Part shown: piece after piece, positions 34,923 to 44,297 of the stretch
Numbering within the stretch: the first letter of the stretch is position 1
Layout of the letters: each line of letters opens with the position of its first letter
Assembly: GCF_002002735.1 (NCBI RefSeq)
Contig: NZ_MUNY01000045.1
Coordinates: forward strand, 186,001-250,000
Length of the DNA: 64,000 bases
From: Algoriphagus sp. A40
GTDB lineage: Bacteria; Bacteroidota; Bacteroidia; Cytophagales; Cyclobacteriaceae
Reading direction: 5' to 3'
Position numbers and translations under genes: made by a program
The notes under the pieces: generated by a model
What the model saw: only the letters and a program-made list of their open reading frames with translations
What the model was told of the DNA's origin: nothing
Database searches by the model: none

Positions 34923-36723
34923 GAATACCAATACGCTCGATCGGGATACCTTCAACAGACTCAGACGTCTTTACATTATTGCCCTCGGCGCAATCGCCAT
35001 TTCATTGATTACCAGCCAGATTTTGATCAGACAATACCTGGCCGATCAGGAGGATGACAGCCGATTGGTCAATGTGGCAGGTCGACAGCGGATGCTCAGC
35101 CAAAAGCTAAGCAAAGAGGCATTGCTGTTATCCCTCGATCAATCTGACTTTCAAAGAAGAGCACTTGAAGACACCCTTTTGGAAACCAAAACCGACTGGG
35201 AAAGAGCACACAATGCCTTGCTAATTGGTGATGAAAATTTGGGGCTCAATCCCGGAAACAGCCCGGAAATCTCAAAAATGTTCGAGGGAATTCAGCCACA
35301 TTTCGAAACCATCGTCTCCAACACCAACTCCCTAATTCAGCTTTCCAAAGAAAACATCGGGGATTCACTGGCATTTCAGAGTTCAGTCACCAACATCCTG
35401 AGCAGCTCAAGTGAGTTTTTGACCAAAATGGAGGAAATCGTAAACCAATATGATTTTGAAGCCAAGGAAAAAGTTGAAAGTCTAAAGCAACTTGAACTGA
35501 TCATAACGCTTTTTACTTTGTTGGTTTTGCTTGCTGAGTTTTTGATCATCTTTTGGCCTTCGGCCAAAGCTATGAAGGCAAGTATCAGGGTATTGATGGA
35601 AGCTGAGAAAAAAGCCATCAAAATGGCAAAGGATGCCGATTTGCTCAGTCAGGCAAAAGAAAAATCCGTTCGTGAACTTCGCGCTTTGAGCCAGGCGATG
35701 GATCAAATTTTGCTTTTTGCAAGAATCACTCCAGATGGACACATCACTCACATCGGAGACCGCTTTGCAAAGCTGGTCAAGTTTCAGAAGTTCAATCAAA
35801 ACGCCAAATTTTCGGATGTGCTTACCGAACAGGAAAATGAGCGTTTGACCATTGACAGGATTATTTCCGAAAACAAAAAGTCAGGTTGGCAGGGGGAATT
35901 AAAAGCCACTGCCCCGAGCGGACAGGATCTGTGGCTTGACTTTTCTATGATTCCATTTCATTCTGGAGAAATTTCCGAGCTAATCATCATCTGTCTGGAC
36001 ATCACCAAGCGCAAAGAAGCCCAACTTGAAGTCCAGCAATTGACCAAAGAAAGCTTTGAAGAAAAGATGCTCCAGCAGAATGTCCTCAGCCGGCAGATCA
36101 TCGAAAACCAGGAAAACGAGCAAAACCGTATCGCCAAAGACATCCACGACGGAATTGGTCAGATGCTCACCGGGTTGAAATATTTGCTGGAAAGTGTTGA
36201 CCTGAGCGAAGGCGAAAAAGCGCAAGTCAAACTCGAAAAACTGAAGGAATTGACCACAAATATCATCAAGGGCGTTCGCACAGCTACTTTTAACCTCACA
36301 CCTCCTGAACTCAAAGATTACGGCATTGTGCCCGCCCTGACCGAACTTACTCAGGAACTAAGTAAGCTCACAGGTAAAGACATTATCCTGATGAACAAGT
36401 CTGATTTCAACCGCCGGTTGGACTCTTTGGTCGAAATCAACCTTTATCGAATCACCCAGGAAGCCATCAACAATGCGATCAAATATGCAGAATCTACCCT
36501 TATTTTGGTGACAATTTCTCACAGTGAAAAAATCCTCAGTATCACGATTGATGACAATGGAAAGGGTTTTGACAAGAAAGCCCTGAAACCCAAACCGGAC
36601 AAAGACGGAGGAATGGGACTCACTTTTATGCAGGAGCGGATTAAATACATCAATGGCCGGCTCTTCATCAATTCTTCCCCGCAAAAAGGAACCAAAGTCA
36701 CCCTGAATATTCCGTTGGTTTAA
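34915..36723 (+). CDS. NarX-like nitrate/nitrite sensor histidine kinase
   Basis: 602 aa, inner membrane. TM1 (~residues 19-40) is followed by a periplasmic PilJ/NarX-type sensor region with VAGRQRMLSQKLSKEALLL (~53-71), similar to the NarX P-box. TM2 is at ~195-213, a PAS domain at ~260-370, and a HisKA_3 dimerisation helix (RIAKDIHDGIGQ, His ~410). A HATPase domain holds DDNGKGF and GGMGLTFMQER. This is the kinase type that partners with NarL/LuxR-type regulators, and such a regulator is encoded 59 bp downstream. It probably senses nitrate or nitrite and controls the locus; ligand is inferred from family and context. Confidence 0.88.
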   Translation: MTENTNTLDRDTFNRLRRLYIIALGAIAISLITSQILIRQYLADQEDDSRLVNVAGRQRMLSQKLSKEALLLSLDQSDFQRRALEDTLLETKTDWERAHNALLIGDENLGLNPGNSPEISKMFEGIQPHFETIVSNTNSLIQLSKENIGDSLAFQSSVTNILSSSSEFLTKMEEIVNQYDFEAKEKVESLKQLELIITLFTLLVLLAEFLIIFWPSAKAMKASIRVLMEAEKKAIKMAKDADLLSQAKEKSVRELRALSQAMDQILLFARITPDGHITHIGDRFAKLVKFQKFNQNAKFSDVLTEQENERLTIDRIISENKKSGWQGELKATAPSGQDLWLDFSMIPFHSGEISELIIICLDITKRKEAQLEVQQLTKESFEEKMLQQNVLSRQIIENQENEQNRIAKDIHDGIGQMLTGLKYLLESVDLSEGEKAQVKLEKLKELTTNIIKGVRTATFNLTPPELKDYGIVPALTELTQELSKLTGKDIILMNKSDFNRRLDSLVEINLYRITQEAINNAIKYAESTLILVTISHSEKILSITIDDNGKGFDKKALKPKPDKDGGMGLTFMQERIKYINGRLFINSSPQKGTKVTLNIPLV

Positions 36724-36738
36724 TTTTTGAACCCTGAT

Positions 36739-36767
36739 TACGTAAAATTTCCTTACTTTACTACGTA
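36739..36767 (+). promoter_or_regulatory. Paired TACGTA elements before the response regulator
   Basis: TACGTA occurs at 36739-36744 and 36762-36767, 23 bp apart and 15 bp upstream of the regulator ATG. They are the same hexamers found before nirB, narK, the porin and moeA. This suggests the regulator gene has its own promoter and is autoregulated. Confidence 0.55.
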
Positions 36768-36782
36768 ATAACTTTAGAAACG

Positions 36783-37445
36783 ATGAACCCAACCCGAATT
36801 GTCCTGGCGGACGACCATGAGCTCGTCCGCGATGGAATTAAGTCCCTGCTGGAAAATGAAGCTGAATTCAAAGTTGTTGCTGAAGCCTCAGACGGAAAAG
36901 AAGCTCTGAAATTAATTGCCCAAGACCAGCCCGATCTCCTGATTGTGGACATCAGAATGCCGGTGATGAACGGGATTGAAGTAGTGAAAAACCTGAGCAG
37001 AGATTTCCCAAAAGTCAAAAAGCTGGTTTTGTCCATGCATGATTCAGAAGAGTACGTGGTGGAATCCATTGAGTCTGGAGCAGACGGCTACCTGCTCAAA
37101 GGCAGCAGCAAGGCGGAATTTCTCAAAGCCTTGCACTCCATTGCAGCTGGTGGAAAGTATTTTTCGGGAGACATCTCGGAGATTATCATCGACAATTTTG
37201 TCAGAGGTAAATCCAGGGTCGAACCAAAACCACTCAGCACCACCGAAGAAATTTCCATTCTCACCAACCGTGAAAAGCAAATCCTCGAATTAATCCTGGA
37301 CGGAAAGGGAAACAACGAAATCGCCGAAGCCCTGAAAATCAGCAGACGAACAGCAGAAGTACATCGGTTTAATCTCATGAAAAAACTGAATGTCAAGAAT
37401 CTCATCGAACTGACCCAAAAATCAAAAGAATTGAACCTGATCTAA
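36783..37445 (+). CDS. NarL/LuxR-family response regulator
   Basis: 220 aa. The receiver domain (1-125) has the acidic pair DD10-11, phosphoacceptor Asp56 (LLIVDIRMP) and Lys in YLLKGSS. A LuxR-type HTH occupies ~155-215 (LTNREKQILELI ... NEIAEALKISRRTAEVHRFNLMKKL). It is the partner of the upstream NarX-like kinase and the prime candidate for binding the TACGTA elements throughout the locus. A strong terminator follows at 37473-37507. Confidence 0.9.
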   Translation: MNPTRIVLADDHELVRDGIKSLLENEAEFKVVAEASDGKEALKLIAQDQPDLLIVDIRMPVMNGIEVVKNLSRDFPKVKKLVLSMHDSEEYVVESIESGADGYLLKGSSKAEFLKALHSIAAGGKYFSGDISEIIIDNFVRGKSRVEPKPLSTTEEISILTNREKQILELILDGKGNNEIAEALKISRRTAEVHRFNLMKKLNVKNLIELTQKSKELNLI

Positions 37446-37472
37446 GAAGGATCTAAGTATTTATAAATTTCC

Positions 37473-37507
37473 AAAAACCCACTCAATTCATTCTGAGTGG
37501 GTTTTTT
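37473..37507 (+). terminator. Rho-independent terminator after the response regulator
   Basis: AAAACCCACTCA pairs with TGAGTGGGTTTT around ATTCATTC, followed by a T-run. It separates the nirBD-kinase-regulator unit from narK. Confidence 0.85.
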
Positions 37508-37527
37508 ACTTTTTTGTAAAAATTTTT

Positions 37528-37569
37528 TACGTATTATTTGTTTTATGTACGTATATTTACGTACTTTTA
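37528..37569 (+). promoter_or_regulatory. TACGTA elements and promoter of narK
   Basis: Three TACGTA hexamers (37528-37533, 37548-37553, 37558-37563) precede the transporter. The segment TACGTATATTTACGTACTTTTA (37548-37569) differs from the nirB promoter segment by one base and is at nearly the same distance from its ATG (43 against 39 bp). TACTTTTA at 37562-37569 may be the -7 box. Confidence 0.62.
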
Positions 37570-37590
37570 TTTCAGATAAAATTAAGTAAT

Positions 37591-39015
37591 ATGAAAAATC
37601 AAGCTACCCTTAAAGCAACGGGTCTAAATCTGGGAGATTTTAACAGTGTGCCGATCCGGACTTTTTGGATCACATCCTTCGCGTTTTTCATTTGTTTTTT
37701 TGCATGGTTTGGCATCATCCCTTTTATGCCGGATGTGGTTAGGGATTTGGGACTTACTCCAGAGCAAAAATGGAACTCAGTGGTTTTGGCCGTTGCTGGT
37801 ACTATTTTTTCCCGCTTGTTGATCGGGAAATTGTGTGATTTATACGGTCCGAGGATTTGCTATACCTGGCTTTTGATCCTGGCATCAATTCCTGTCATTC
37901 TTAGCGGTTTGGTCACTACTCCAATGCAGTTTTATCTCTGCCGCCTTTTTACAGGATTTATCGGAGCCTCCTTTGTGATTACTCAGGTCCACACCTCTTT
38001 GATGTTTGCTCCAAATGTGGTAGGAACCGCAAATGCAACTTCCGCCGGTTGGGGAAATTTGGGCGGCGGTGCCAACAGACTAGGAATGCCACTTTTGGCA
38101 GCTTTGGTGATCGCCTTTGGGATTGCTGAGGCAGATGCCTGGAGGTATTCAATGGTAGTGATCGGCATCATTTGTTTTTTGACTGGGTTTCTTTACTATT
38201 TCTTTACCAAAGACACTCCGTCCGGAAATTATTCTGAATTGGTGGCAAGAGGCGAGAAAATACCAAAAAGCAAAAAAGACACTATCGGCTTCATTGAAGC
38301 AGCAAAAGACTACCGTGTTTGGGTTTTGTTTGTGGTCTATGCGGCTTGTTTTGGGATCGAACTTACTGTGTACGGCACCATGGACGATTACCTCCAAAAC
38401 ACCTTTGGAATAAATAGAATCACTGCTGGCAACTTGGTCCTATCCTTTGCCTTGATGAATATTTTTGCCAGAACCCTCGGAGGCTGGTTTGGAGACAAAT
38501 ACGGAAAAACAAGCGGGCTCAAAGGAAGAGTCTGGTTTTTGGCTGCCATCATTGTAGCTGAAGGCTTGATGTTGGGCTTGTTTTCAATAACGACGACGTT
38601 GGCTCTCGGCATGGTCCTCTTGATTCTATTCAGTCTTACTGTCCAAATGGCCGAAGGAGCTACCTTTTCGGTAGTACCTTTTATCAATAAAAAAGCAATT
38701 GGGTCTATCTCAGGAATAGTTGGTGCCGGAGGTAATTTCGGAGCTTTCCTGACTGCACTTTTCCTTAAATACAAGTCCGCAGGAGCGGAAAAACTGGCTT
38801 TCCAGGCAAATGAGCTTTTGGGAGAAGAAGCTGCAAAAGCGGCCCAAGCTGCGGCGGCGGCATCGGCAGTTTCGAGTGGCTATCTGATCATCGGACTGAT
38901 GATTGTTGTTTCGGGAATAGCTACCTTAATTATCCGATTCAGCCTGGAAGATGAAAAAATCGCAAAACAAGAATTGGAACAACTTACACCTGAATTAATT
39001 CGGGTTGAAGACTAA
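37591..39015 (+). CDS. narK: Nitrate/nitrite MFS transporter
   Basis: 474 aa with about 12 membrane helices, in the NNP family of the major facilitator superfamily. The nitrate signature appears as GWGNLGGGANRLGMPLL in TM5 and GIVGAGGNFGAFL in TM11. A cytoplasmic loop with the basic GEKIPKSKKD stretch separates the halves, and the C-terminal tail is charged. It imports nitrate (or exchanges nitrate and nitrite) across the inner membrane for the reductase encoded next. It has its own TACGTA promoter. The following gene is 94 bp away with a hairpin between. Confidence 0.92.
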   Translation: MKNQATLKATGLNLGDFNSVPIRTFWITSFAFFICFFAWFGIIPFMPDVVRDLGLTPEQKWNSVVLAVAGTIFSRLLIGKLCDLYGPRICYTWLLILASIPVILSGLVTTPMQFYLCRLFTGFIGASFVITQVHTSLMFAPNVVGTANATSAGWGNLGGGANRLGMPLLAALVIAFGIAEADAWRYSMVVIGIICFLTGFLYYFFTKDTPSGNYSELVARGEKIPKSKKDTIGFIEAAKDYRVWVLFVVYAACFGIELTVYGTMDDYLQNTFGINRITAGNLVLSFALMNIFARTLGGWFGDKYGKTSGLKGRVWFLAAIIVAEGLMLGLFSITTTLALGMVLLILFSLTVQMAEGATFSVVPFINKKAIGSISGIVGAGGNFGAFLTALFLKYKSAGAEKLAFQANELLGEEAAKAAQAAAAASAVSSGYLIIGLMIVVSGIATLIIRFSLEDEKIAKQELEQLTPELIRVED

Positions 39016-39037
39016 ATTGTATTAGAAATTATTGAAA

Positions 39038-39073
39038 AGCACTTTCTCCTAAATGCCAATTGGAGAAAGTGCT
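39038..39073 (+). terminator. Hairpin between narK and the nitrate reductase gene
   Basis: AGCACTTTCTCC and GGAGAAAGTGCT form a perfect 12-bp stem with a 12-nt loop. The 3' side is ATTTAAAA and not a T-run, so termination is probably weak on the plus strand. It may set a transporter-to-reductase expression ratio. No TACGTA element follows it, so the reductase may depend on read-through. Confidence 0.45.
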
Positions 39074-39109
39074 ATTTAAAATTACCCTAGCCCGGCCAAA
39101 TTCTTAAAA

Positions 39110-42100
39110 GTGAATTCCCAAAAAAAAATAAAAACGACTTGCTCTTATTGCGGAGTTGGCTGCGGAATAGTTGCAGGAATTAACCCCCAATCCAAAGTAA
39201 GTGTGGAAGGTGATCCTGACCATCCGGTCAATGCCGGAATGCTCTGCTCCAAAGGGATGAACCTCCACTACGTAGTCAATGACGTTTCAGACCGGATTCT
39301 TTATCCAGAAATGCGCTGGAGTCGATCCCATCCCCGGGAGCGGGTAAGCTGGGATGAAGGCTTAGACAGAGCTGCGGCCGTTTTCAAATCTTTGATCCGG
39401 AAATACGGCCCAAACAGCGTTGGATTTTATATTTCCGGCCAATGCCTTACCGAAGAATATTACATCGCCAACAAATTGACCAAGGGCTTTCTTGGCACCA
39501 ATAACATCGACACTAATTCCCGGCTTTGCATGAGTTCGGCGGTGGTTGCCTACAAAAAAACCTTTGGTGAGGACGCAGTGCCTGTTTCCTATGAAGACAT
39601 CGAGCTCGCAGATGTCTTTTTGATTGCCGGTGCAAATCCTGCCTGGAACCATCCGATTCTTTTTCGAAGACTGGAAAAACACAAGGAAAAAAATCCCAAT
39701 GTCAAGGTCATAGTCGTCGATCCCAGAAAAACCGACTCGGCCAATTTTGCGGATATCCACCTTCAGATCATTCCGGGCACAGACATTATATTATACAATG
39801 CCATCGGAAGAAGGCTGATCGAAATAGGGCTGATCGATGAGAATTTTGTAAAAAACCACACAGAAAACTTTCAAAATTACCGAAAACAGGTAATGGAGAC
39901 CTCTTTGAAAGAGGCCGCAGCACTGTGCGGAATCACAGTTGAAGAAATCAAAGAAGTCAGTGATCTGATCGGGAAATCCCAAGGCTTCATCAGTATGTGG
40001 GCTATGGGACTTAATCAAAGTTCCATAGGCACGGATAAAAACTTTTCACTTCTCAATCTTTCCTTGGTCACCGGAAAAGTCGGCAAACCCGGAAACGGAC
40101 CCTTTTCACTCACTGGGCAACCCAATGCCATGGGCGGTCGGGAAGTCGGCGGCATGGCCAATCTTCTTGCCGTCCACAAAGACCTTCAAAACCCTCAGCA
40201 TCGACAGGATGTGGCGGATTTCTGGGGCGTGGACCAAATCTCCCCTACTCCCGGATTTACCGCTACGGAGATGTTTGATGCTCTGGCCAGCGGAGAAATG
40301 AAAGCTGTCTGGATCATTTGTACCAATCCGATGGTCAGCCTTCCCAATCTCGGGAATGTGGAAAAGGCTTTTGCAAATGCCAAGTTTGTAGTGGTCCAGG
40401 ACATTTCTCACCGCTCAGATACGGTAGCTTATGCAGATTTGGTTTTGCCAGCAGCAGGATGGTTGGAAAAAGAAGGAACCATGACCAATTCAGAGCGCCG
40501 GATTTCCTATTTGGCCAAAGGAATCAATCCTCCCGGTGAAGCGCGACCCGATGTAGAAATCCTCTGTGATTTCGCCAAACGAATGGGTTTCAGAGGATTC
40601 AACTTTACCAATGCAGAGGAAATCTATGAGGAATATTGTGCCATGACCAAAGGCACCAACATTGACATTTCCTATCTCAATTACGACCGCCTGAAAAACG
40701 AAGGAAGCATCCAATGGCCTGTGCCTGATTACCGTCATCCCGGGACGCCCCGACTTTTCTCGGACAAAAAATTCTTTACTCCGAGCCAAAAGGCAATCTT
40801 CAACATTCCTGCCCAGATCGAGAATACATCTGAAAAAATCAGTCCCCAATATCCGTTTATTCTAACCACCGGGCGGATCAGGGACCAATGGCACACCATG
40901 ACCAAAACCGGAAAAGTGGCCCGATTACGGACTCACTATTCTCACCCGGTATTGGAAATCAGTCAGCTTGATGGCTACATCTACAAGATCAAAGACGGAG
41001 ATGTGGTCGAAGTAAAAAGCAAAAACGGAGTGGTCCGGGTCAGGGCTAAACTCTCCAAATCCATCCGAAATGGCGTGGTCTTTCTACCCATGCATTGGGG
41101 CAAACAATTGGAAAACGACCTCAACAGGGCCAATAACCTGACCTTCACCCGGGTGGATCCCCAATCCAAAGAACCGGACTTCAAATACACGACCGTCTCA
41201 GTCACCAAATATCAAAAGCCAAAAGAAAAGATCTTGGTTATCGGGGCTGGTGCAGCCGCATTCCGGTTTATTCAAAATTATCGGGAGCACAATGACTCGG
41301 ATTCGATCCATGTCTTCTCCAAAGAGCCCCACCCCTTTTACAACCGGGTTTTGTTGCCGGAATATGTAACCGAAGAACTCACCTGGGAGCAACTTCAGAA
41401 AATCAAAGAAGCCGGACTCAGCAAGCTTAAAATCAGCCTGCATACGAGTTTGTCTATTGAAAAAATTGACCCCGAAAACCAAAAAGTCTGGGACAGCAAG
41501 GGGCAAGAGCATTCTTACGACAAATTGATTCTGGCCACGGGTAGCAGGGCTTTTGTCCCAAAAGATGCCCAACTAGACCTGCCCGGTCGCTTCACCATGC
41601 GTAGCAGAGAGGATGCCGACAAATTCAAAAACTATCTGGATTCGACCCAATTACCGGCAGAGGTTCAGCATGTGGTGATCGTCGGTGGTGGTTTATTGGG
41701 ACTGGAACTGGCCGCTGCGCTGCAGCACACGAATGTGAAAGTCACCATTGTCCAGCGGGCTTCCCGACTGATGGAGCGACAATTGGATCTGGTTTCGAGC
41801 AAATTGCTTTCACTGGATGTCCAGGAGCGTGGAATCCACATTTATTTCGACAACGAGGTCAGTACGGTATTTGACGATCAGTCTTCCAAAAACCTGAACA
41901 TCACACTGAAAAGCGGAAAAATCATCCAGGCCAATGCCATTGTTTATGCGATAGGTACTCAGCCGAATATCAAAATCGCGAGGGAAAACGGCATCGTTTG
42001 CAGTCGCGGAATCAAGGTAAACAAGCACCTTCAAACCAATTTCCCCAACATTTTCGCCATCGGAGAAATCGCCGAATTTGAAAACCAGCTTTTTGGCATT

Positions 42101-42634
42101 ACCTCCGCCGCAGAAGAACAGGCAGCTATTTTATCCAATTTCATTTTGGGAGATATCAGCAGCACTTACAGCGGTTCGGTACTAATGAACATCCTGAAAT
42201 TCAAAGACCTGGAACTTTGCAGTATCGGCGATATTATCATTCCCGAAAATGAAGAAGGATATGAGGAAATCGTATTCACAGACCTGAGCAGAAGGTATTA
42301 CAAGAAGTGCATCGTCAAGGATGACCTGTTGATCGGGGCGGTTTTGATGGGAGACAAAAGTGAATTCGCAGAGTTCAAAAGCCTGATTGAAAACAAGATT
42401 GAGCTTTCTGAAAAGCGAAAATCCCTCTTGATGGGATCTTCGGAAACCCGGTCAATAATCGGCAAATTGGTCTGTAGCTGTAGCCGGGTTGGTGAAGGGA
42501 ATATTCAGGAAGCGATCGCCGGAGGTTGCACCGAATTCTCAGCCCTTTGTACCCAGACAGGTGCAGGATTGGGTTGCGGAAGTTGCAAAACGGAGGTACG
42601 GGAGATTTTAAACCAAGCAAAAGTAAAGGTATGA
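39110..42634 (+). CDS. Assimilatory nitrate reductase fused to an FAD/[2Fe-2S] NAD(P)H-reductase module
   Basis: 1174 aa, GTG start. Residues ~1-700 are a NapA/NasA-type molybdopterin oxidoreductase: an N-terminal [4Fe-4S] motif (TCSYCGVGCG ... GMLCSKGMN), a probable Mo-ligand Cys in SRLCMSS (~residue 142), and a late molybdopterin dinucleotide-binding domain. Residues ~705-1080 are a pyridine-nucleotide reductase (VIGAGAAAFRFI, VIVGGGLLGLELA, IFAIGEIAEF), homologous to the N-terminus of NirB. The last ~60 residues are a BFD-like [2Fe-2S] domain (CSCSRVGEG ... GLGCGSCKTE). The enzyme should take electrons from NAD(P)H and reduce nitrate to nitrite in one cytoplasmic polypeptide, instead of using a separate NasB. 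It overlaps the rubredoxin-fusion gene by 4 bp. Confidence 0.92.
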   Translation: MNSQKKIKTTCSYCGVGCGIVAGINPQSKVSVEGDPDHPVNAGMLCSKGMNLHYVVNDVSDRILYPEMRWSRSHPRERVSWDEGLDRAAAVFKSLIRKYGPNSVGFYISGQCLTEEYYIANKLTKGFLGTNNIDTNSRLCMSSAVVAYKKTFGEDAVPVSYEDIELADVFLIAGANPAWNHPILFRRLEKHKEKNPNVKVIVVDPRKTDSANFADIHLQIIPGTDIILYNAIGRRLIEIGLIDENFVKNHTENFQNYRKQVMETSLKEAAALCGITVEEIKEVSDLIGKSQGFISMWAMGLNQSSIGTDKNFSLLNLSLVTGKVGKPGNGPFSLTGQPNAMGGREVGGMANLLAVHKDLQNPQHRQDVADFWGVDQISPTPGFTATEMFDALASGEMKAVWIICTNPMVSLPNLGNVEKAFANAKFVVVQDISHRSDTVAYADLVLPAAGWLEKEGTMTNSERRISYLAKGINPPGEARPDVEILCDFAKRMGFRGFNFTNAEEIYEEYCAMTKGTNIDISYLNYDRLKNEGSIQWPVPDYRHPGTPRLFSDKKFFTPSQKAIFNIPAQIENTSEKISPQYPFILTTGRIRDQWHTMTKTGKVARLRTHYSHPVLEISQLDGYIYKIKDGDVVEVKSKNGVVRVRAKLSKSIRNGVVFLPMHWGKQLENDLNRANNLTFTRVDPQSKEPDFKYTTVSVTKYQKPKEKILVIGAGAAAFRFIQNYREHNDSDSIHVFSKEPHPFYNRVLLPEYVTEELTWEQLQKIKEAGLSKLKISLHTSLSIEKIDPENQKVWDSKGQEHSYDKLILATGSRAFVPKDAQLDLPGRFTMRSREDADKFKNYLDSTQLPAEVQHVVIVGGGLLGLELAAALQHTNVKVTIVQRASRLMERQLDLVSSKLLSLDVQERGIHIYFDNEVSTVFDDQSSKNLNITLKSGKIIQANAIVYAIGTQPNIKIARENGIVCSRGIKVNKHLQTNFPNIFAIGEIAEFENQLFGITSAAEEQAAILSNFILGDISSTYSGSVLMNILKFKDLELCSIGDIIIPENEEGYEEIVFTDLSRRYYKKCIVKDDLLIGAVLMGDKSEFAEFKSLIENKIELSEKRKSLLMGSSETRSIIGKLVCSCSRVGEGNIQEAIAGGCTEFSALCTQTGAGLGCGSCKTEVREILNQAKVKV

Positions 42635-44073
42635 AGCAGACCTTCTCCAGAGTAGTCGTCAAAGGTGGAGTGCTTTCTCCGGCCGAGCTCAAGCAGATTT
42701 TGGAAATTGCTGAAGGTGCGGGTTTGGATACCATTTCATTCGGCTCCCGTCAGGATATTTTGTTTATCAAAGAAGACGGAGCATTTTCGATAGATCCACA
42801 ATACAAATTTCAGATCATTTCTCCTGATCAAGAAGGTGCCGAAAACATCGTTTCTTCCTATGTTTCCTCGGACATTTTCCCAAATACGCCTTGGCTGACT
42901 GGTGACCGGTACCTCTATATTTTAGAGCAATTCCGGATGCAATCCGAGCTTAAAATCAACATTACTGATCCCCGGCAGCGCCTTGTCCCATTGTTCACCG
43001 GACATTTGAATTTCATCGCTTCAGAGCATGAGGACTATTGGTATTTATTCGTCAGGCTTCCGGAATGGGAATCCAACCAAATGTTTCCTGCCTTAGTTTA
43101 CAGTTGGGATTTGGCAAAAGTCGCTGTGGCGATCGAGGATATTTTGCAAGAAGAACCCGAGACAGTTGACTTTCTCTTCGACTTGGTCAATGATGCAGTT
43201 GACCTCAACAACCGGACGGTCGACAAACCGTTGGAGGTTCCCTTTTATCCTTTCCCCTACTATGAAGGAATCAATCGCGTCGGATCAGACAGCTATTGGA
43301 TGGGATTGTATTGGAGAAACAACAGATACTACACGGATTTTCTCAAAGCACTCTGCGACCTTTGCTCTGATTGTAGGATCGGAAAAATTTCGATCACCCC
43401 ATGGAAATCATTGATTATTAAAGGAATTGCGGAATCATACAAACTGGAATTTGAAAAACTTTTGGGGAAATACGGAATCAATGTCCGACACTCTATGCTT
43501 GAGCTCAATTGGCACTTGCCTGTCAATAACAAATCTGCCATCAAGCTGAAAAAGTACTTGGTCTCCTATTTTGACAAGCATGACATCAGTACCTATGGAT
43601 TGACTTTTGGGATCACAGATTACACCCGAAAAGCCTATTATTTTACTTCAATCATCATCGAAAAAAATGAGCCTCCCATGAAATTGGAAGGCTTAAAAAT
43701 CCGGAGCACATACAATCTTCTTCATGCCAAGAACTTTGACCCAAACACTCAGGAATACTTGGTTTATGTGCAGGAAGTGGACAAAACCGACTTGCCTGAA
43801 TTACTCATTGAATTGAGTAAAATCTATTTTGAGCAGTTGGGGAATGAAAAAACGCTGCCTGAAAAACCTGTCAAGGCCAAAGAATTGGTCAGCAAAGAAG
43901 CCTATCAATGCCGGGAATGCCTGACCGTTTACGACTCCAACTATGGAGATTTGACTCAGGGGATTCCTGCCGAAACACCTTTTGAGAACTTGCCTGAAAA
44001 CTATCACTGCCCACTTTGCGAAGCACCCAAATCCAGTTTCGCGAAAAAGAAATTCGTTAAGCAGGCGGAATGA
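42631..44073 (+). CDS. Rubredoxin domain fused to a degenerate nitrite/sulfite-reductase-like protein
   Basis: 480 aa from the ATG at 42631, which overlaps the nitrate reductase stop (ATGA); an in-frame start at 42526 would run deep inside that gene and is rejected. The first ~400 residues follow the plan of sirohaem reductases: a ferredoxin-like half near the start (VVKGGVLSPAELKQIL), a central region ending CDLCSDCRIGKISITPWKS, and a second half. The normal C-x5-C ... C-x3-C cluster/sirohaem quartet is not present. The C-terminal ~50 residues are a rubredoxin (YQCRECLTVYDS ... YHCPLCEAPKSSF, two CxxC knuckles). It is probably an electron-transfer partner for nitrate or nitrite reduction. 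Function is inferred from domain content and operon position. Confidence 0.78.
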   Translation: MKQTFSRVVVKGGVLSPAELKQILEIAEGAGLDTISFGSRQDILFIKEDGAFSIDPQYKFQIISPDQEGAENIVSSYVSSDIFPNTPWLTGDRYLYILEQFRMQSELKINITDPRQRLVPLFTGHLNFIASEHEDYWYLFVRLPEWESNQMFPALVYSWDLAKVAVAIEDILQEEPETVDFLFDLVNDAVDLNNRTVDKPLEVPFYPFPYYEGINRVGSDSYWMGLYWRNNRYYTDFLKALCDLCSDCRIGKISITPWKSLIIKGIAESYKLEFEKLLGKYGINVRHSMLELNWHLPVNNKSAIKLKKYLVSYFDKHDISTYGLTFGITDYTRKAYYFTSIIIEKNEPPMKLEGLKIRSTYNLLHAKNFDPNTQEYLVYVQEVDKTDLPELLIELSKIYFEQLGNEKTLPEKPVKAKELVSKEAYQCRECLTVYDSNYGDLTQGIPAETPFENLPENYHCPLCEAPKSSFAKKKFVKQAE

Positions 44074-44181
44074 AACTGGGATTTCATTTAATGGCATAAA
44101 ATTGATTTTTTAAACTTCATTTCGATCTCCATTCACAAGGGCTTTTTTTTTCAAAAAGACAATCGAGGGAAAGGAAAAGAA

Positions 44182-44203
44182 CCCTTCGACTCCGCTCAGG
44201 GTG
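44182..44203. repeat. Short dispersed repeat-like element
   Basis: CCCTTCGACTCCGCTCAGGG is imperfectly self-complementary and resembles a short intergenic repeat seen in many bacterial genomes. Only one copy is present here, so the repeat call rests on recognition alone. It lies in the 220-bp gap before the porin gene, upstream of the TACGTA elements. Confidence 0.4.
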
Positions 44204-44223
44204 GCATCAGCAAAGTAAAATAA

Positions 44224-44271
44224 TACGTATTTTTTAAGTATTTATTTTGATAAAATAAGTATTTATACGTA
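44224..44271 (+). promoter_or_regulatory. TACGTA elements before the porin gene
   Basis: TACGTA at 44224-44229 and 44266-44271 flank AAGTATTTATTTTGATAAAA and a second AAGTATTTA. The arrangement of hexamers plus AAGTATTTA/TAAATACTT half-sites is also seen before moeA, placing the porin in the nitrate regulon. Confidence 0.55.
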
Positions 44272-44297
44272 TTTTTAATTAACCTATTCTACCTGTT

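Noticed and set aside
42526..42630. Upstream in-frame start for the rubredoxin-fusion gene
   Set aside because: It would overlap the BFD domain of the nitrate reductase; the ATG at 42631 gives the normal ATGA coupling and family-like N-terminus.
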